64,000 bases of DNA, taken from NCBI GenBank assembly GCA_905221605.1, contig CAJNDS010000691.1:801197-865196 (forward strand), written 5' to 3'. The translations under genes and the position numbers were made by a program. Within the stretch, counting starts at the first letter, position 1. Every line of letters begins with the position of its first letter. The notes under the pieces are model-generated. The model did not search any database. It saw only the letters and a list, made by a program, of their open reading frames with translations, and was not told the DNA's origin. The DNA is from Symbiodinium natans (lineage: Eukaryota > Sar > Dinophyceae > Suessiales > Symbiodiniaceae). Shown piece by piece: positions 21,211 to 32,295 of this stretch.

Positions 21211-21267
21211 TGGGACGAATGGCAGAAGGTGACAGTTTCGAAGGCTTCGCAAGGCCTGCATGTGTCA
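21211..21267 (+). CDS. Candidate exon
   Basis: After CTCTCAAGCAG; reads WDEWQKVTVSKASQGLHVS. A second frame (RMAEGDSFEGFARPACV) is equally open, so the frame is uncertain. Confidence 0.35.
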
Positions 21268-22030
21268 GGGTTTTGGGGCGCTTCGGGACTTTAACAGTTT
21301 AAAACAGTGCGTCGAGGGGTTTAGGGGTTTGGGGTGGAGACCCTAAACCCCCAAAACCCTAAACCCCTAAACCTCCAAACCCCTAAACCTAAACCCTACA
21401 CCCTAAACCCTAAACGCTAAACCCTCAACCCTAAACCCTAAACCCTAAACCGCAAAGCAATCTCCCAGCCCAGCTGCCAAAATCCCAGGCCCCCAAGTAG
21501 CCAGATTATCGTCCAGGGCCACAGGGCCAGGTGGTGTGGGTTTGAGGTTAAGTTGTCCCCCTTTTTGTTAAGTTTTTTTTGTGTGTGTGGGGGGGGGGGG
21601 GGTGGTTAGAGGGCTTCGGGTTTGTTCAAGGTTTGGGGTTTGACTCACCTTGTACTTCTGAATAACGGGTTTTAGGTTTAGGTCTCAGAGTGTAGGGTGT
21701 AGGGCTAAACCCCAGGGTGAGTACTTGGGTTGAACTAGAGTAAACCTTGTACTTTTGAATGAAGGGTTTAGGGTGCAGGGTGTAGGGTTTAGGGTTAATT
21801 AGGGTTTCGACAGTAACTGAGGCACACTTCCCCTGTTTAAGGGTCACAAGGTTCCTGCAGGTAGAGCTGCTGAGGTGTCGAGCAGACATCCGAAACCCCC
21901 TTCACAAATCCTTCAGGTTTAGCGTTTCAGGGTTTCGTCTAACCCTAAACCCCAAACCCCAAACCCCAAACCCTAAACCCTAAACCGCTCGGAGTGTGTC
22001 GGGTCTATAGCCCCCCCCCCCTTGACCCAG

Positions 22031-22108
22031 GCACGAGCTTGGGCCGAGAGTCTCCGAGCTGCGCCTATACCGCACGCACCCGAGCGCGGGAATTTTGTTG
22101 AAGCTTGA
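22031..22108 (+). CDS. Candidate terminal exon
   Basis: After TTGACCCAG; 25 codons ARAWAESLRAAPIPHAPERG, then NFVEA and TGA. CCCTAAA-type repeats lie on both sides. Confidence 0.4.
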   Translation, partial: ARAWAESLRAAPIPHAPERGNFVEA

Positions 22109-22109
22109 G

Positions 22110-24026
22110 CCCCCTCCAAACCCCAAACGCGAAGACCCCAAACCCTAAACCCCAAACCCCTAAACCCCTGAACCCTGAACCCTGAACCCTAAACCCTAAA
22201 CCCTAAACCCCAAACCCTAAGCCCCTGCTTCGGGTGGAAGGAACCTAGGCACAGGAGGATCAGAACATGTGGGGGGGGGGGGGGGCTTAGCTTCTCACTC
22301 GGCGGCATGAACGTCGCATGCTCCATCATGTTAGTCTCCTTGGTCTCCGCGCGATGAATGGTTTTCGGGTTTAGGTTTTAGGGTTCAGGATTTAGGGTTT
22401 AGGGTTTAGGGTGTAGGGCTCTCCTATTTCTCATGTGTGGGCATCTCCGCCAAGCACAGCTCTTCTGATCAACCGAACCCACCCTCCCCTTAACAGAGAT
22501 CACAGCGTAGCCTCACGCTAGCCACCCTCGCGCACACACAAGCACACGTGACACAACCCAGGTCCCTGACTGGGCCCTTATTCCCTTTTGTGTTCGGGTT
22601 GCGGGTCCATTAAACCAAAAACGGCACCCTTTTTTTCATAGGCAATGAATGTTGGGTCTAGCAACATAAAGGCCCCCCCGAAAACTGTTTGATGTAACCT
22701 CGGCCGGCTAACCTCGAAGAAAGAGAAAGCGTTGCCCTTGGCCAATCTGTGCAACTAAGAAGCTTTCGAGGTTTTGGGTTTAGGTGGTTTAAGGTTTATC
22801 AAATATGTGCAAGCTCCATCAAATTCACGCGCGAATCAGGGGGGAGTCGTCATGGGTTACATTTCCACGAAGTGCTAGATCAAGTCCCCCAAGCGCCATA
22901 ATAGGCAGCCCAGTCCACCTGAATCCTGTCATTTCTTGGGTTGGGGGGTTGGGGTTTGGGGTTTAGGGTTTAATCCCTTCCCCCTTGTATTAAACACACC
23001 CCTGATTTATAAAACACGTTTCGGAAAACTCAGGGCTTATATAAAACCTTCAAGCCAATCTAAACTTTATCCCAAAAGTAACAGATGGCATATGGATGAA
23101 AAAAGCATCCCCCCAATATAATAAAAAAAAACACACATTTCGGGTTTCTGTGGGGGGCGGGGGGGGGGGGGGGGGCGGGGGGGGGGGGGGGGTGTTTAAA
23201 ATAGGGGGAAGGGATTAGGGTTTGGGTTTAGGGTACTCTGCAGCCCCAAAATACAGCCAAATTCGGCATTCACATGGACCTCATGAAAGAGTATATAACC
23301 CCAAGTTTTCAACTCATCTTCCCAAGTACGCTTTAAGATACGCTAGGTACACAAAATAACTTACCTCAGACAACACCCAAGGCACCAAACCCGAAACCTG
23401 GAACCTGATCACAACGAGCCCCCAGGTACTGAACCCTCTACCAGGGTTTGGGATTTAGGGGGTGTGGGGGGTTTAGGTGCTTTAGGGTTTAGGGCTGAGG
23501 CTTGCTTTAGGGTTTCGATACTTTGAGGCCCAAAGCCCCAAATCCCTTGAGCCCTGAAGCTCAGCAACCTTCCGCCCGCAACCTAAGCCCAAACGACCCC
23601 GGGTTTAGGGTTTGGGGTTTAGGGTTTAGGGTTTAGGGTTCAGGGTTCAGGGTTTAGGGCTTAGGGCTTAGGGCTTAGGGTTTAGGAAGCCTAAACCGTA
23701 AACCCTCAAAAACCAGAAAACGGCCACGTCCCTCTAAATCTTCGAGGTCCCCTCCACGCTCGACGGCCACGCGCCAAAGGTGGGCACCTCGCTGAGGCCG
23801 TGGAGCAGGGTTTAGGGTTTAGGGTTTCGGGTTTGGGGTTTAGGGTTTAGGGTTTTGGGGTTTAGGGGCTTTGGGTTTTGGGTTTAGGGGCTTAGGGTTC
23901 AGGGTTTAGGGGTTGAAAGGAGGTTTAGGGGTTGAAAGGGGGTGTAGGGTCTAGGAGGTAGACTTCGGGGTTGCAGGGTTTAGGGTGGAGGGGATGAGGG
24001 GTTTTCGTTTTGGAGGCCTCGTTGAG
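22110..24026. other. Stretch with little coding support
   Basis: Contains CCCTAAA/TTTAGGG arrays, a poly-G run (22269-22286), a fold-back element (22965-23218) with arms TTTAATCCCTTCCCCC and GGGGGAAGGGATTAGGG enclosing AT-rich sequence and a 50-bp G run, and one ambiguous island (23700-23810) that is open on both strands. Confidence 0.5.
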
Positions 24027-24100
24027 TCCGAGAATTAAGGGTCGAGGGGAAGACGAGGAAGAAGAGCCGACAACACGGAAGAACCCGAACGCCAAAATTC
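24027..24100 (+). CDS. Candidate acidic terminal exon
   Basis: After GAATTAAG; reads GRGEDEEEEPTTRKNPNAKI, P and TAA. Highly charged. Confidence 0.4.
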
Positions 24101-24213
24101 CGTAAGACACTGTGCTTGGGAAACGCTAAACCCTAAACCCAGAACCCGAAACCCTAAACCCAGAACCCTAAACCCTAAACCTTAAACCCTAAACCCTAAA
24201 CCCACAGAACCCT

Positions 24214-24294
24214 AGGCTGCTCTGGGCTTGAGGCCCACGACAATAAGTCCACCCATGAGCCTTTCAAGCATGATGGGCATTGGCAGCTCCCCCC
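24214..24294 (+). CDS. Candidate internal exon
   Basis: Acceptor in a CCCTAG repeat variant. Reads CSGLEAHDNKSTHEPFKHDG, then HWQL, until CCCTAAA repeats resume. Confidence 0.45.
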
Positions 24295-25188
24295 TAAACC
24301 CTAAACCCTAAACCCTAAACCCTAAACTCTAAAAGGGCCATCTTTGCAGGATCCGGGATAGCAGGAGTAGGGCTTCAGCAGGGTTACGGCTAGGGTTTTT
24401 GGGGCTAAGGCGCTGCGAGGTTTAGGCATTGCAGTTGTGCTGGGCCAGAGAACTGGCCCTAACCCTAAACAACCCAAACCCTAAGAACCTTAAAGCCTGG
24501 AAAAAAACTAAATCCTAAATCCTAAATCCTAAACCCCAAACCCTAAACCCTAAACCCTAAACCCCAAACCCTAAACCCTAAACCGGCGTGGTAGTTCGGG
24601 GAGTGGTAGTTCCGGTAGGCCTTCTCTGGGTTGTGCCTGATAGGGGTCAGACTATTCCCCGAACCCCGAAGCCGAAGCCCCTCTTCGCCCGACCCGAGCT
24701 GCGTCCTTCTTGCGGTTTGGGGTTTAGGGTTTAGGGCTTTAGGGTTTAGGGTTTAGGGTTTAGTGTTTAGGGTTTGCATGACCGATTCCGATATGGGCTC
24801 ATATCCCTAAGCCCAAAACACTAAACACAAACGCTTACACCCCTAGACCCTAAACCTTGGGTTGTTGCCCCTTATACGAACAGTCCTTAGTAGGGATGTC
24901 AGCAAAAGGGGGGAACATCCCAACCTGAACCCCGAAACGCCTAAGCCCCCAAAACCCTAAACCCTAAACCCTAAACCTTATAAACCCTAAACCCTAAACC
25001 CTAAACTCTAAACCCTAAACCCTAAACCCTAAACCCTAAACCTTTGAGAGCTGGCCCTTAACGAGAAGAACCCCTGAGTCCTAAACCCTGGGTGGGGCCC
25101 TGAGCCGCCCTAAACCCCATAAAGGGTTTAGGGTTTAGGGTTTAGGGTTTAGGGTTTAGCATTCATAAGCCCTAAACTCCCCAGCCTC

Positions 25189-25271
25189 CAATGAGAAGGC
25201 CAGACTTGGCAGCCTCCCTGGGCGTAGACCCGCACGGGTCGCCTGGGCCGATGCGACCTCCCGCCAATGCA
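25189..25271 (+). CDS. Candidate internal exon, Pro/Arg-rich
   Basis: After ACTCCCCAG; reads PPMRRPDLAASLGVDPHGSP, then GPMRPPANA before GGTTTAGGG. Confidence 0.45.
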
Positions 25272-25453
25272 GGGGGTTTAGGGTTTAGGGTTTAGGGTTT
25301 CGTAGGGTTTAGGGTTTAGGGTTTAGGGTTGAGGGTTTCGTAGGGTGTAGGGTTTAGGGTTTAGGGTTCAGGGTTTAGGGTTTAGGGTCGTAGGGCGTTT
25401 TCTAAGTCTCTTGGGATAGTCTACATTTTCCCTTCTTGGCTGGGCTTAAGAGA

Positions 25454-25570
25454 GATCACATTGAGTCATTGAGGAACATCTTTAAACATAGTAAGGGACA
25501 ATATGTCGCGTTTTGTCCTGAGTGGGTGTTTAAGGGCCAACCTAGTGTGGAGGGCTCTTTGTTGCTTTAG
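25454..25570 (+). CDS. Candidate exon, 38 codons plus TAG
   Basis: Starts after AAGAG and reads DHIESLRNIFKHSKGQYVAF, then CPEWVFKGQPSVEGSLLL and TAG. Balanced amino-acid composition, unlike the repeat-derived frames. Function unknown. Confidence 0.5.
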   Translation, partial: DHIESLRNIFKHSKGQYVAFCPEWVFKGQPSVEGSLLL

Positions 25571-26544
25571 GACTTTTAGGGTTAAGGGCCTTTGAGGGTT
25601 GTAGGTTGTTAGGGTTTCGGGTTTTATTTTAGGGTTTGCGTTTTGGCTACATGGACCCCCTGAGGCTCAAAGCCCCATAAGCACCTGCAGGCTTTCCGGG
25701 GTTTTGATCATCTGTTTGGGGTTTAGGGTTTAGGGTTTAGGTTTTAGGGTTTAGGGTTTAGGGTTTACCCTGCCCCCCCCCCCCCCCCCCATGAGTCCCA
25801 AGCACTTGTATGACCTTACGGTCCAGAATGTGTGCATGTAACCCCCGCCACGCTGTGCAGTAGACCAGAAATCCAGAATCCACAGCCCTAACCCAATCAA
25901 ACCCGAAGGCTGTGTGGTAGACCCCTTACTTTCGAAACCCTAAACCCTAAACCCTAACTAAACCCTAAGCCCTAAGCCCTAAACCCTTCTCTGGTCTTCG
26001 CTTTGCAATGCCGTTCGAGCTCTAAACCCTCCATGAGGGGCTCCTGGCAAGCCCTGGGGGTCCACTAGTACTGTCACTGTGGATTGAAGGGTAGGGTTTA
26101 GGGTTTAGGGTTTAGAGTTTAGAGTTTAGGGTTTAGGGTTTAGGGTTTAGGGTCTAGGGTCTAGGGTTTCGGGTTTAGGGTTTATAGGGTTTAGGGAGTT
26201 TAGGGAGTTTAGGGTTCAGGGTTTAGGGTTTAGGGAGGTGCCCCCAAACCCTGTGCACTGCTGCTTCGGTCAATTACACAAGTCCGCACTTGAAGTACAA
26301 ACCCTTAGGGTCCATGGACCGTCTGGGAAGAGGTACAACATTCGAGACAGTGCCATGATGCAGCTCGGAATTGATTCTCGGCCAGAAGTACATGTGGGGG
26401 GTTCACGAAAATTCGGGGGCCTTCAATATAGACCCCCCAAGAGTAGGATTCCCTTATAATCAAGACCCCAGGAAGGTAACCTCTAATTTCGGGAACGCCC
26501 CCCCCAATGGGGTTGTGCCAGCAGGCTGTTGGGAATGGAGCTTA

Positions 26545-26764
26545 GGAGCAAGTACGTGTATGCACTCAGTCCGAGGTAAGACTCTTGCCCTTCGAGGTCT
26601 AAACTTGAAACCCCACATGGCTTTCGAAGCAACTGATGCCATAATATCAACTCTCAAGAACTTCTTGACGCCCAAAGACCCCTGCAACCACCCAAAGTCC
26701 CGCAACATTTGCGAACCGCAGACACAAAGCCCTCAGCGACATGAAGCCGCAGCCACGCAACCCT
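26545..26764 (+). CDS. Candidate coding segment
   Basis: A small exon (26545-26574, EQVRVCTQSE) lies between CTTAG and a GTAAGA donor. The longer plus frame through it continues KTLALRGLNLKPHMAFEATD, then AIISTLKNFLTPKDPCNHPK, up to the CCCTAAA array. It is unclear whether the second part is exon or intron. Confidence 0.4.
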
Positions 26765-26832
26765 AAACCCTAAACCCTAAACCCTAAACCCTAAACCCTA
26801 AACCCTAAACCCTAAACCTAAACCCTAGACAC

Positions 26833-26913
26833 AGGGCCGGATCGTCAAGAACCGAGAGAACAAGAGCTTCGGCTGTGCGGAGCGGTTTCGAGTAGATGGC
26901 AGGCCCCATGGGT
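26833..26913 (+). CDS. Candidate exon
   Basis: After CCCTAGACACAG; reads GRIVKNRENKSFGCAERFRV, then DGRPHG and TGA. The GRIVKNRENKSFG stretch loosely resembles the start of a cold-shock-like fold, which I would not assert. Confidence 0.45.
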
Positions 26914-27031
26914 GACATTGGGCAGCGGCCTAGAGTTTAGGGTTTAGGGTGCAGGGTTTAGGGTTCAGGGTTTAGGATTTAGGGTTTAGGGTTTAGGACC
27001 CCGCCCTTACCCCTTTTTGTTCGTAGTTCAA

Positions 27032-27058
27032 TCCGGTCAGCTGGGCCACATGGGAGGT
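27032..27058 (+). CDS. Candidate short exon
   Basis: Between TTGTTCGTAG and a GTTCTC donor. Reads FNPVSWATWE; the frame remains open well beyond (VLKLCFEAPVTNRG). Confidence 0.35.
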
Positions 27059-28174
27059 TCTCAAGTTATGCTTTGAGGCTCCGGTTACGAATCGGGGCCT
27101 TATATACATAGGGTACGAATCCCCTCCAAAAGTCCGAATGTGTCGATGTGCTCGTACGTCCACCCAATAATATGCTTGAAGCGCATCTGGGGTAACCTAT
27201 ACATCTTTAGAAGGGGAAAAGGGTCCGAGGGTTTAGGGTTTGGGTTTCCTTTGTCTTCGGGGCACATAAAGTCTGCAGGTCACTCTTGGCAAGAGCTTAC
27301 TTAGTGCAGTCCTGGGGTTCAACCCTAAACCCTAAAACCCTAAAAACCCTAGACCCTAAACCCTAAACCCTAAACGCTTGAAAGAAGGCAAGGGGAACAT
27401 ATGAAGGGTTCTGAGCCACATGTTGCAGGGGCACCAGCATTGGCCCCGGACAGTACCGCCGGAAGGACTTTGCGCGGGGGCCCCATGAGGATGATTCTCT
27501 TTTTTTTTCTTTTTTTTTCAGGGGGGGGGGGGGGGGTTGTTCTGAAGCACATAGAAGTATAGGTACCCGGTACCCAATGTAGTCATGACAGAGGTATGAG
27601 AAGTAAGACCATGGGAGTGCAACTTAGGTTCGGGAGGTGGGGGGGCTATCACGGGACTCTCCCTTGAAACCCTAAGAGTGGTAGTCTTGGGAGGTTTAGG
27701 GTTTAGGGTTTAGGGTTTAGGGTAAGAGTGGTAATCTTGGGAGTGGTGGCCTCTATAAGGGAATATGAAGGGGCATATTCGGAGTATAGGGAGCCTCCTA
27801 GAGGGGTACATCCTTGGGGGTCCGAGTAGAACTTGCTTGACAGGTTATTCCTCCTTCTCCTACAGTCCTACCACCCTCTGCTGTTGCTTCAGAACTTCAG
27901 CAGGTTGAGTCCTGGGGCTTAAGCCCGCCAAACCCCCAAACCCCTAAACCCCAAGCCCCTAAACCCCCCAAGCCCCCCACACCCTAAAACAAAAACTAGA
28001 GCCCTACCCCCCTAAATCCCCCAGATCCCGAAACAATTCAATCCCTAAAACCCAAAGTCCTAAGCCCAAAACCCTAAACCCCAAACCCCAAACCCCAAAC
28101 CCCAAACCCTAAACCCTAAACCCTAAACCCTAAACCCTAGCCCTAAACCCTCAACCTTCAAGCCACTACGTTGC

Positions 28175-28237
28175 CCCAGGCTGAGAGGAGACAACGGCCG
28201 ATCCATCGGCACGGGGCGGCAAGCCTGGGAAAAGGCG
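28175..28237 (+). CDS. Candidate internal exon, basic
   Basis: After CGTTGCCCCAG; reads AERRQRPIHRHGAASLGKG and ends at GGGTTTAGGG. Confidence 0.4.
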
Positions 28238-28521
28238 GGGTTTAGGGTTTAGGGTTTAGGGTTTAGGGTTTAGGGTTTAGGGTTTAGGGTTTAGGGTTTA
28301 GGGTTTAGGGTTTAGGGTTTAGGGCTTCGGGTTTAGGATTTGGGGTTTAGGGTTTAGGGTTTTGGGGCTTATTGGGCTTCAGATTCCGGCTGTCCTGGGA
28401 TTCATGCCTGGACTCAGGGTTTTACAGGTTGAGGGGTTGAGGGTGTTTAGGGTTTAGGGTTTAGGGTTTTAGGGGATCAGGGTTTAGGGTTGAGGGCTGT
28501 AGGGCTTTCGGGTTGAGGGTC

Positions 28522-28613
28522 GAAGATGAAGGTGTTGCAAGCATTTTTGCCTTTGATCGCGACGGGGTGTGGGTGATTGACAGAAAATGCCCAGAGAGAG
28601 CCCATTGCCCCAT
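28522..28613 (+). CDS. Candidate internal exon
   Basis: Reads EDEGVASIFAFDRDGVWVID, then RKCPERAHCP, and ends CCCCAT directly before GTTTAGGG. Strongly protein-like; the donor is the telomere-like unit. Confidence 0.5.
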
Positions 28614-28923
28614 GTTTAGGGAACCTTCTGCCCCCCTAAACCCTAAACCCTAAACCCTGGACCTCGGCTCGACTGTGAGCTTGTGGTGTTTTTGACCTCC
28701 CAACTGCAGCTCCTCCTCCTGGACTTCTGGGCTGATAGGCTTTAAGGATTTTGGGGTTTAGGGTTAAGGGCTTAGGGTTCCACCTGTATATCAAAACCAT
28801 GAGATTGAGGTATCCATGAAAAGGCCACTACACCTACGTTGGACTTTGATGCTTGGAGGTCTCAAGGTGGTGGGTCTAGGGTTCAGGGTGTAGGGTTTAG
28901 AGGGTGCTGGAGACTCCTTGGGT

Positions 28924-29022
28924 ATGTCACTAAGTTCGAATGACGCGTCGAGATTCTTCAACTTCTTGTGGTGGTACAAGCACGCACAAAAAGCAGCGCA
29001 AGACAAGCATCCTAAACTTTAA
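28924..29022 (+). CDS. Candidate terminal exon with in-frame ATG
   Basis: Reads MSLSSNDASRFFNFLWWYKH, then AQKAAQDKHPKL and TAA. Compact, with no repeats inside. Confidence 0.45.
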   Translation: MSLSSNDASRFFNFLWWYKHAQKAAQDKHPKL

Positions 29023-29075
29023 GCCCGAACATCCTCAAACTCTAAGACCGTTGAGCCCTAACTTTAACACAGCAG

Positions 29076-29163
29076 GCACGTGAACAAGCAAGAGCGTGCC
29101 CCGATGCGCAACTCAGACATAGACAACTACAGTGCTAGATCGTCCCGAGCCCTCCTGTGGAGG
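29076..29163 (+). CDS. Candidate exon bordered by an 8-mer array
   Basis: Reads HVNKQERAPMRNSDIDNYSA, then RSSRALLWR. It ends AGG, and the next bases GTGTTAGG are both a GT donor and the first unit of the following 8-base tandem array. Confidence 0.45.
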
Positions 29164-29291
29164 GTGTTAGGGGGTTAGGGTGTTAGGGTGTTAGGGTGTT
29201 AGGGTGTTAGGGTGTTAGGGTGTTAGGGTGTTAGGGTGTTAGGGTGTTAGGGTGTTAGGGTGTTAGGGTGTTAGGGTGTTAGGGTGTTAGG
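29164..29291. repeat. TGTTAGGG 8-mer telomere-variant array
   Basis: About 15 units of GTGTTAGG, an expanded form of the telomere unit, ending in one TTTAGGG. Confidence 0.95.
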
Positions 29292-29458
29292 GTTTAGGGT
29301 TAGGCTTGTTCTGTTGGTGCAGGTGGTGACGCCTGGATGGGAGTGCGAAGGTGGGCCGGCATGGGTTTATTTCGGGCTACCTGAAGTAGGGTTTATATTA
29401 CTGTTATTGGTGAGTGTATATATGGTTCCTTTTTACTATTGGTGAGTGTATATGCCAG

Positions 29459-30244
29459 GTGTCCTTTTGGGGGTACAAGAAATATCAGGTATCGAATTGC
29501 AAGCTTTGCCTATTCAGCTTCAAGAAATTGCTTGCGTTTCGCAATTGCCTCTGTCAACTTGGTGCAACATGGATCCTGTTGACATCACGTGCAAATTGCG
29601 TGGCATCACTAAAAGGTTCATTGCGGCCAAGAGGAGACATGAATGCTTCAAAAAACATTTTCTCAGGGTTATGGAGCTTGCTCATTTAAACGATACACGC
29701 CTTCCACACATCCTTTCCTCTGAGTGGACAATGGATTTCCGTTGTCATTTCTGTAAGCGACAAATCTTCTTCTGCTAAGCTCCTGACATGCTTCAATAGT
29801 TTTGCTTCAAAGCTGTGCTGCTTGATGCAGGCACTGTCGCTGATTGGGTTCAACGCTTTGATGAAAACATTGCTTCTATCTCCTCTGTCCTTGCGAAGTT
29901 TAACCATTGATCGGTAAATTCACGTCCTCGACCTCTGATGTTGTGTGCTTGCTAACCGTGCTGAGTACAAATCTAAGCTGTCTCACCTTGATATGATTCA
30001 CGACCTCGAGTCCGCAGTACAAGAAATATATACCCTACTTCACCTGGCAGTGGGTAGCCTGCACGAATGGAAGCGCAGCGCGCTAAACCTGGATCCAAGC
30101 CCTAATGAAGCCAGCGCCCAAGTCCCCAAAAAGGCTATATCTTCTTGTCTACCCACTGCGACAAGCCCCAAATCCTGCAACAAACTCTCAAAGGCATTTA
30201 GGCTCCAGGGCTTAGTTTTACGTATGGGTCAGTCGCAGATCTAA
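29459..30244 (+). CDS. Gene D: three exons with ordinary short introns
   Basis: Exons 29459-29752, 29831-29886 and 29966-30244 (TAA) keep one frame. Intron 1 (78 bp) is GTAAGC...TTGATGCAG. Intron 2 (79 bp) starts GTCCTT and ends GTGCTGAG. The protein includes IELQALPIQLQEIACVSQLP, a basic stretch GITKRFIAAKRRHECFKKHF, DFRCHFCTVADWVQRFDENI across the first splice, and YKSKLSHLDMIHDLESAVQE after the second. No known domain is recognised; it appears largely helical. An upstream exon (from 29323, VVTPGWECEGGPAW) is likely but does not join in phase as drawn. Unlike its neighbours the gene has no telomere-like repeats in its introns, which makes it a useful contrast. Confidence 0.62.
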
Positions 30245-30249
30245 CCACA

Positions 30250-31089
30250 CTAAGTCAAGCACACAAGCTCATAACACCACCAAGCCTTAAACAGTCCCCA
30301 GCCACTAGGCCAGAACACCTCCTTCAACCACCCCCCGCCCCCCTCCCCCCCCCCCCCCAAAAAAAAAAAAAAAAAGTTTCGAGCCCTAAACCCTACGGAC
30401 CCTGCACCCCCCCCCCCCCCCCCCCCCCCTAAACCCTAAACCCTAAACCCTCAGTCCCTGGGCCCTGAACCCTAAACCCCAAAAACCATGGCCCATGGGC
30501 TAGAAGCCCCAAACTTTGATCCTAAAAAGCCTTCCCCGCCCCCTCTTTTTACGGTTTCTGGGTTTAGGGTCTAGGGTTTGGGGTTTAGGGTTTGGGGTTA
30601 TGAAAGCACTGTAAACCCTTAAGCCCCTAACCTAAAGCTTAGGGTTTTGGGTTTAAGGTTTCGAGCTTTCCTGGGTTGAAGGGGGTCTCTGAAGCCCTGA
30701 AACCCTCAGCTCGTGCGACTCTGGTATCTTATGCGATCCTGGTACAGCCTCAAAAGCCTTCGAACTTATCCCTGTTATGCCTATAAACCCTATAGGCAGT
30801 GTAAACTCCTTATACATAAAACCCGATCAACCATACACTTAAAACCCCATACGGCCTCGCCCTAAAACCCCAGAGCCCTTTAACTCCAGAACCCTAAAAC
30901 CCCAGAACCGTAAACCCCCGCAACCCCAAACCCTAAGCCCCCGAAACCCCCCAAACCCTAAACCCCAAACCCGAAGCCTCCTAAACCCTAAAAACAGCCA
31001 AATCCTAAACCCCAAACCCTAAACCCCAAACCCTAAACCCCAAACCCTAAACCCTAAACCCTAAACCCCAAAAACGGCCTCAAGAGGCC
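30250..31089. other. Repeat-rich spacer
   Basis: C-run/A-run tract (30334-30376), C run (30407-30429), CCCTAAA and CCCCAAA variants. No supported gene. Confidence 0.6.
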
Positions 31090-31095
31090 GCTGCC

Positions 31096-31172
31096 GGGCA
31101 TCCCCGGGAGTTGGGCCCCCCATGTGGACGGACGTGTCCAAGGACGGTGAGGAAGCCCAGAGACGACCGCTG
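31096..31172 (+). CDS. Candidate internal exon
   Basis: GC-rich island between CCCTAAA and TTTAGGG arrays. The best frame ends PPMWTDVSKDGEEAQRRPLF, just before the repeat. All three plus frames are open, so this is tentative. Confidence 0.35.
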
Positions 31173-31395
31173 TTTAGGGTTTAGGGTTTGTGGTTTAGGG
31201 TTTAGGGTTTCGGGTTTGGGGTTTGGGGTTTAGGGTTTAGGGTTTGGTTTTTGGGGTTTAGGGTTTGGGGTTTGGGGCTTCGGGGTTTTTAAGGGTTTTT
31301 AAGGGTTTGGGGTTGGGGGTTTGGGGTTCAGGGTTCAGGGTTTTGTCAGGCTTAGGTTTAATACGGGTTCAGTGTCAGTTTTTACGGCGTTTCAG

Positions 31396-31496
31396 GAATA
31401 AACATAATCAATAAGAAGTGGGGTTCATCCAAACCGGAGGATCCGGAAAGCAGAACCTCCGAAATAGCACCCTCGCGCAGCCAAGCCTTAGCCTAA
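31396..31496 (+). CDS. Candidate terminal exon
   Basis: After GGCGTTTCAG; reads INIINKKWGSSKPEDPESRT, then SEIAPSRSQALA and TAA. Charged, protein-like. Confidence 0.45.
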
Positions 31497-32014
31497 GTGC
31501 TCTCCATGTCTGGGTGCTTTCGGATGTTTGTTTTACAAGAGCTTGTGGTGTTTCTTTGCGTGACATTTCGGGGGGGGGGGGGGGTGCTGGTTGTTGTTGA
31601 GATTTTGTGTGGCGGTTTGTGTGTGTGTGTGTGTGTGTTTGTTTGTTGTGTTGGTGCAAGTCATCGTGAAAACATGCAACTTCAATTATTCTAGGGCTTG
31701 GGCTTGGGCTTGGGGTTCTACAACTTCTTTTAGGAGGCTGATGCTTCCACAAGTATAGGTCCAGGGCGTTTTTGGAGATGTCGCTTTCGACCGAGTTGTG
31801 TGTGTGTGTGTCATAGTTTCCCACGTGCTGGCATCCCCGAAACCCTAAGCCCCAAACCCTGAAACCTAAACCCTAAGCCCCAAACCCTAAACCCTAAACT
31901 CTAAACCCTAAAACCCTAAAACCCTAAAACCCTAAACCCTATACCCTAAACCCTAAACCCTAGACCCTAAACCCTAAACTAAAAATCCTAAACCCTCTAA
32001 GGCCTAGTTGAGCC

Positions 32015-32073
32015 CAGGCAGCCCCGGTGTTTCTATGCCCCGGGCCGACCGGTTCCCACGATCAGGCCGCCGA
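32015..32073 (+). CDS. Candidate internal exon
   Basis: After TTGAGCCCAG; reads AAPVFLCPGPTGSHDQAAEG, ending next to GGTAGGCGTTTAGGG. Confidence 0.4.
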
Positions 32074-32081
32074 GGGTAGGC

Positions 32082-32166
32082 GTTTAGGGTTTAGGGTTTA
32101 GGGTTTAGGGTTTAGGGTTTAGGGTTTAGGGTTTAGGGTTTAGGGTTTAGGGTTTAGGGTTTAGGC
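32082..32166. repeat. TTTAGGG array
   Basis: About 12 units, followed by a flip to CCCTAAA and back. Confidence 0.9.
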
Positions 32167-32295
32167 CCTAAACCCTAAATCCTTTAGGGTTTAGGGTTTT
32201 AGGGTTTTAGGGTTTTAGGGTTTTAGGGTTTAAGGGTTTAGGGTTTAAGTTGCAAGGTTTAGGGTTTAGGCTTTAACCCTTTTGAGGTTTTTTTG

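Noticed and set aside
29164-29291. CRISPR array because of regular 8-bp repeats.
   Set aside because: No spacers; it is a simple tandem array of a telomere variant.
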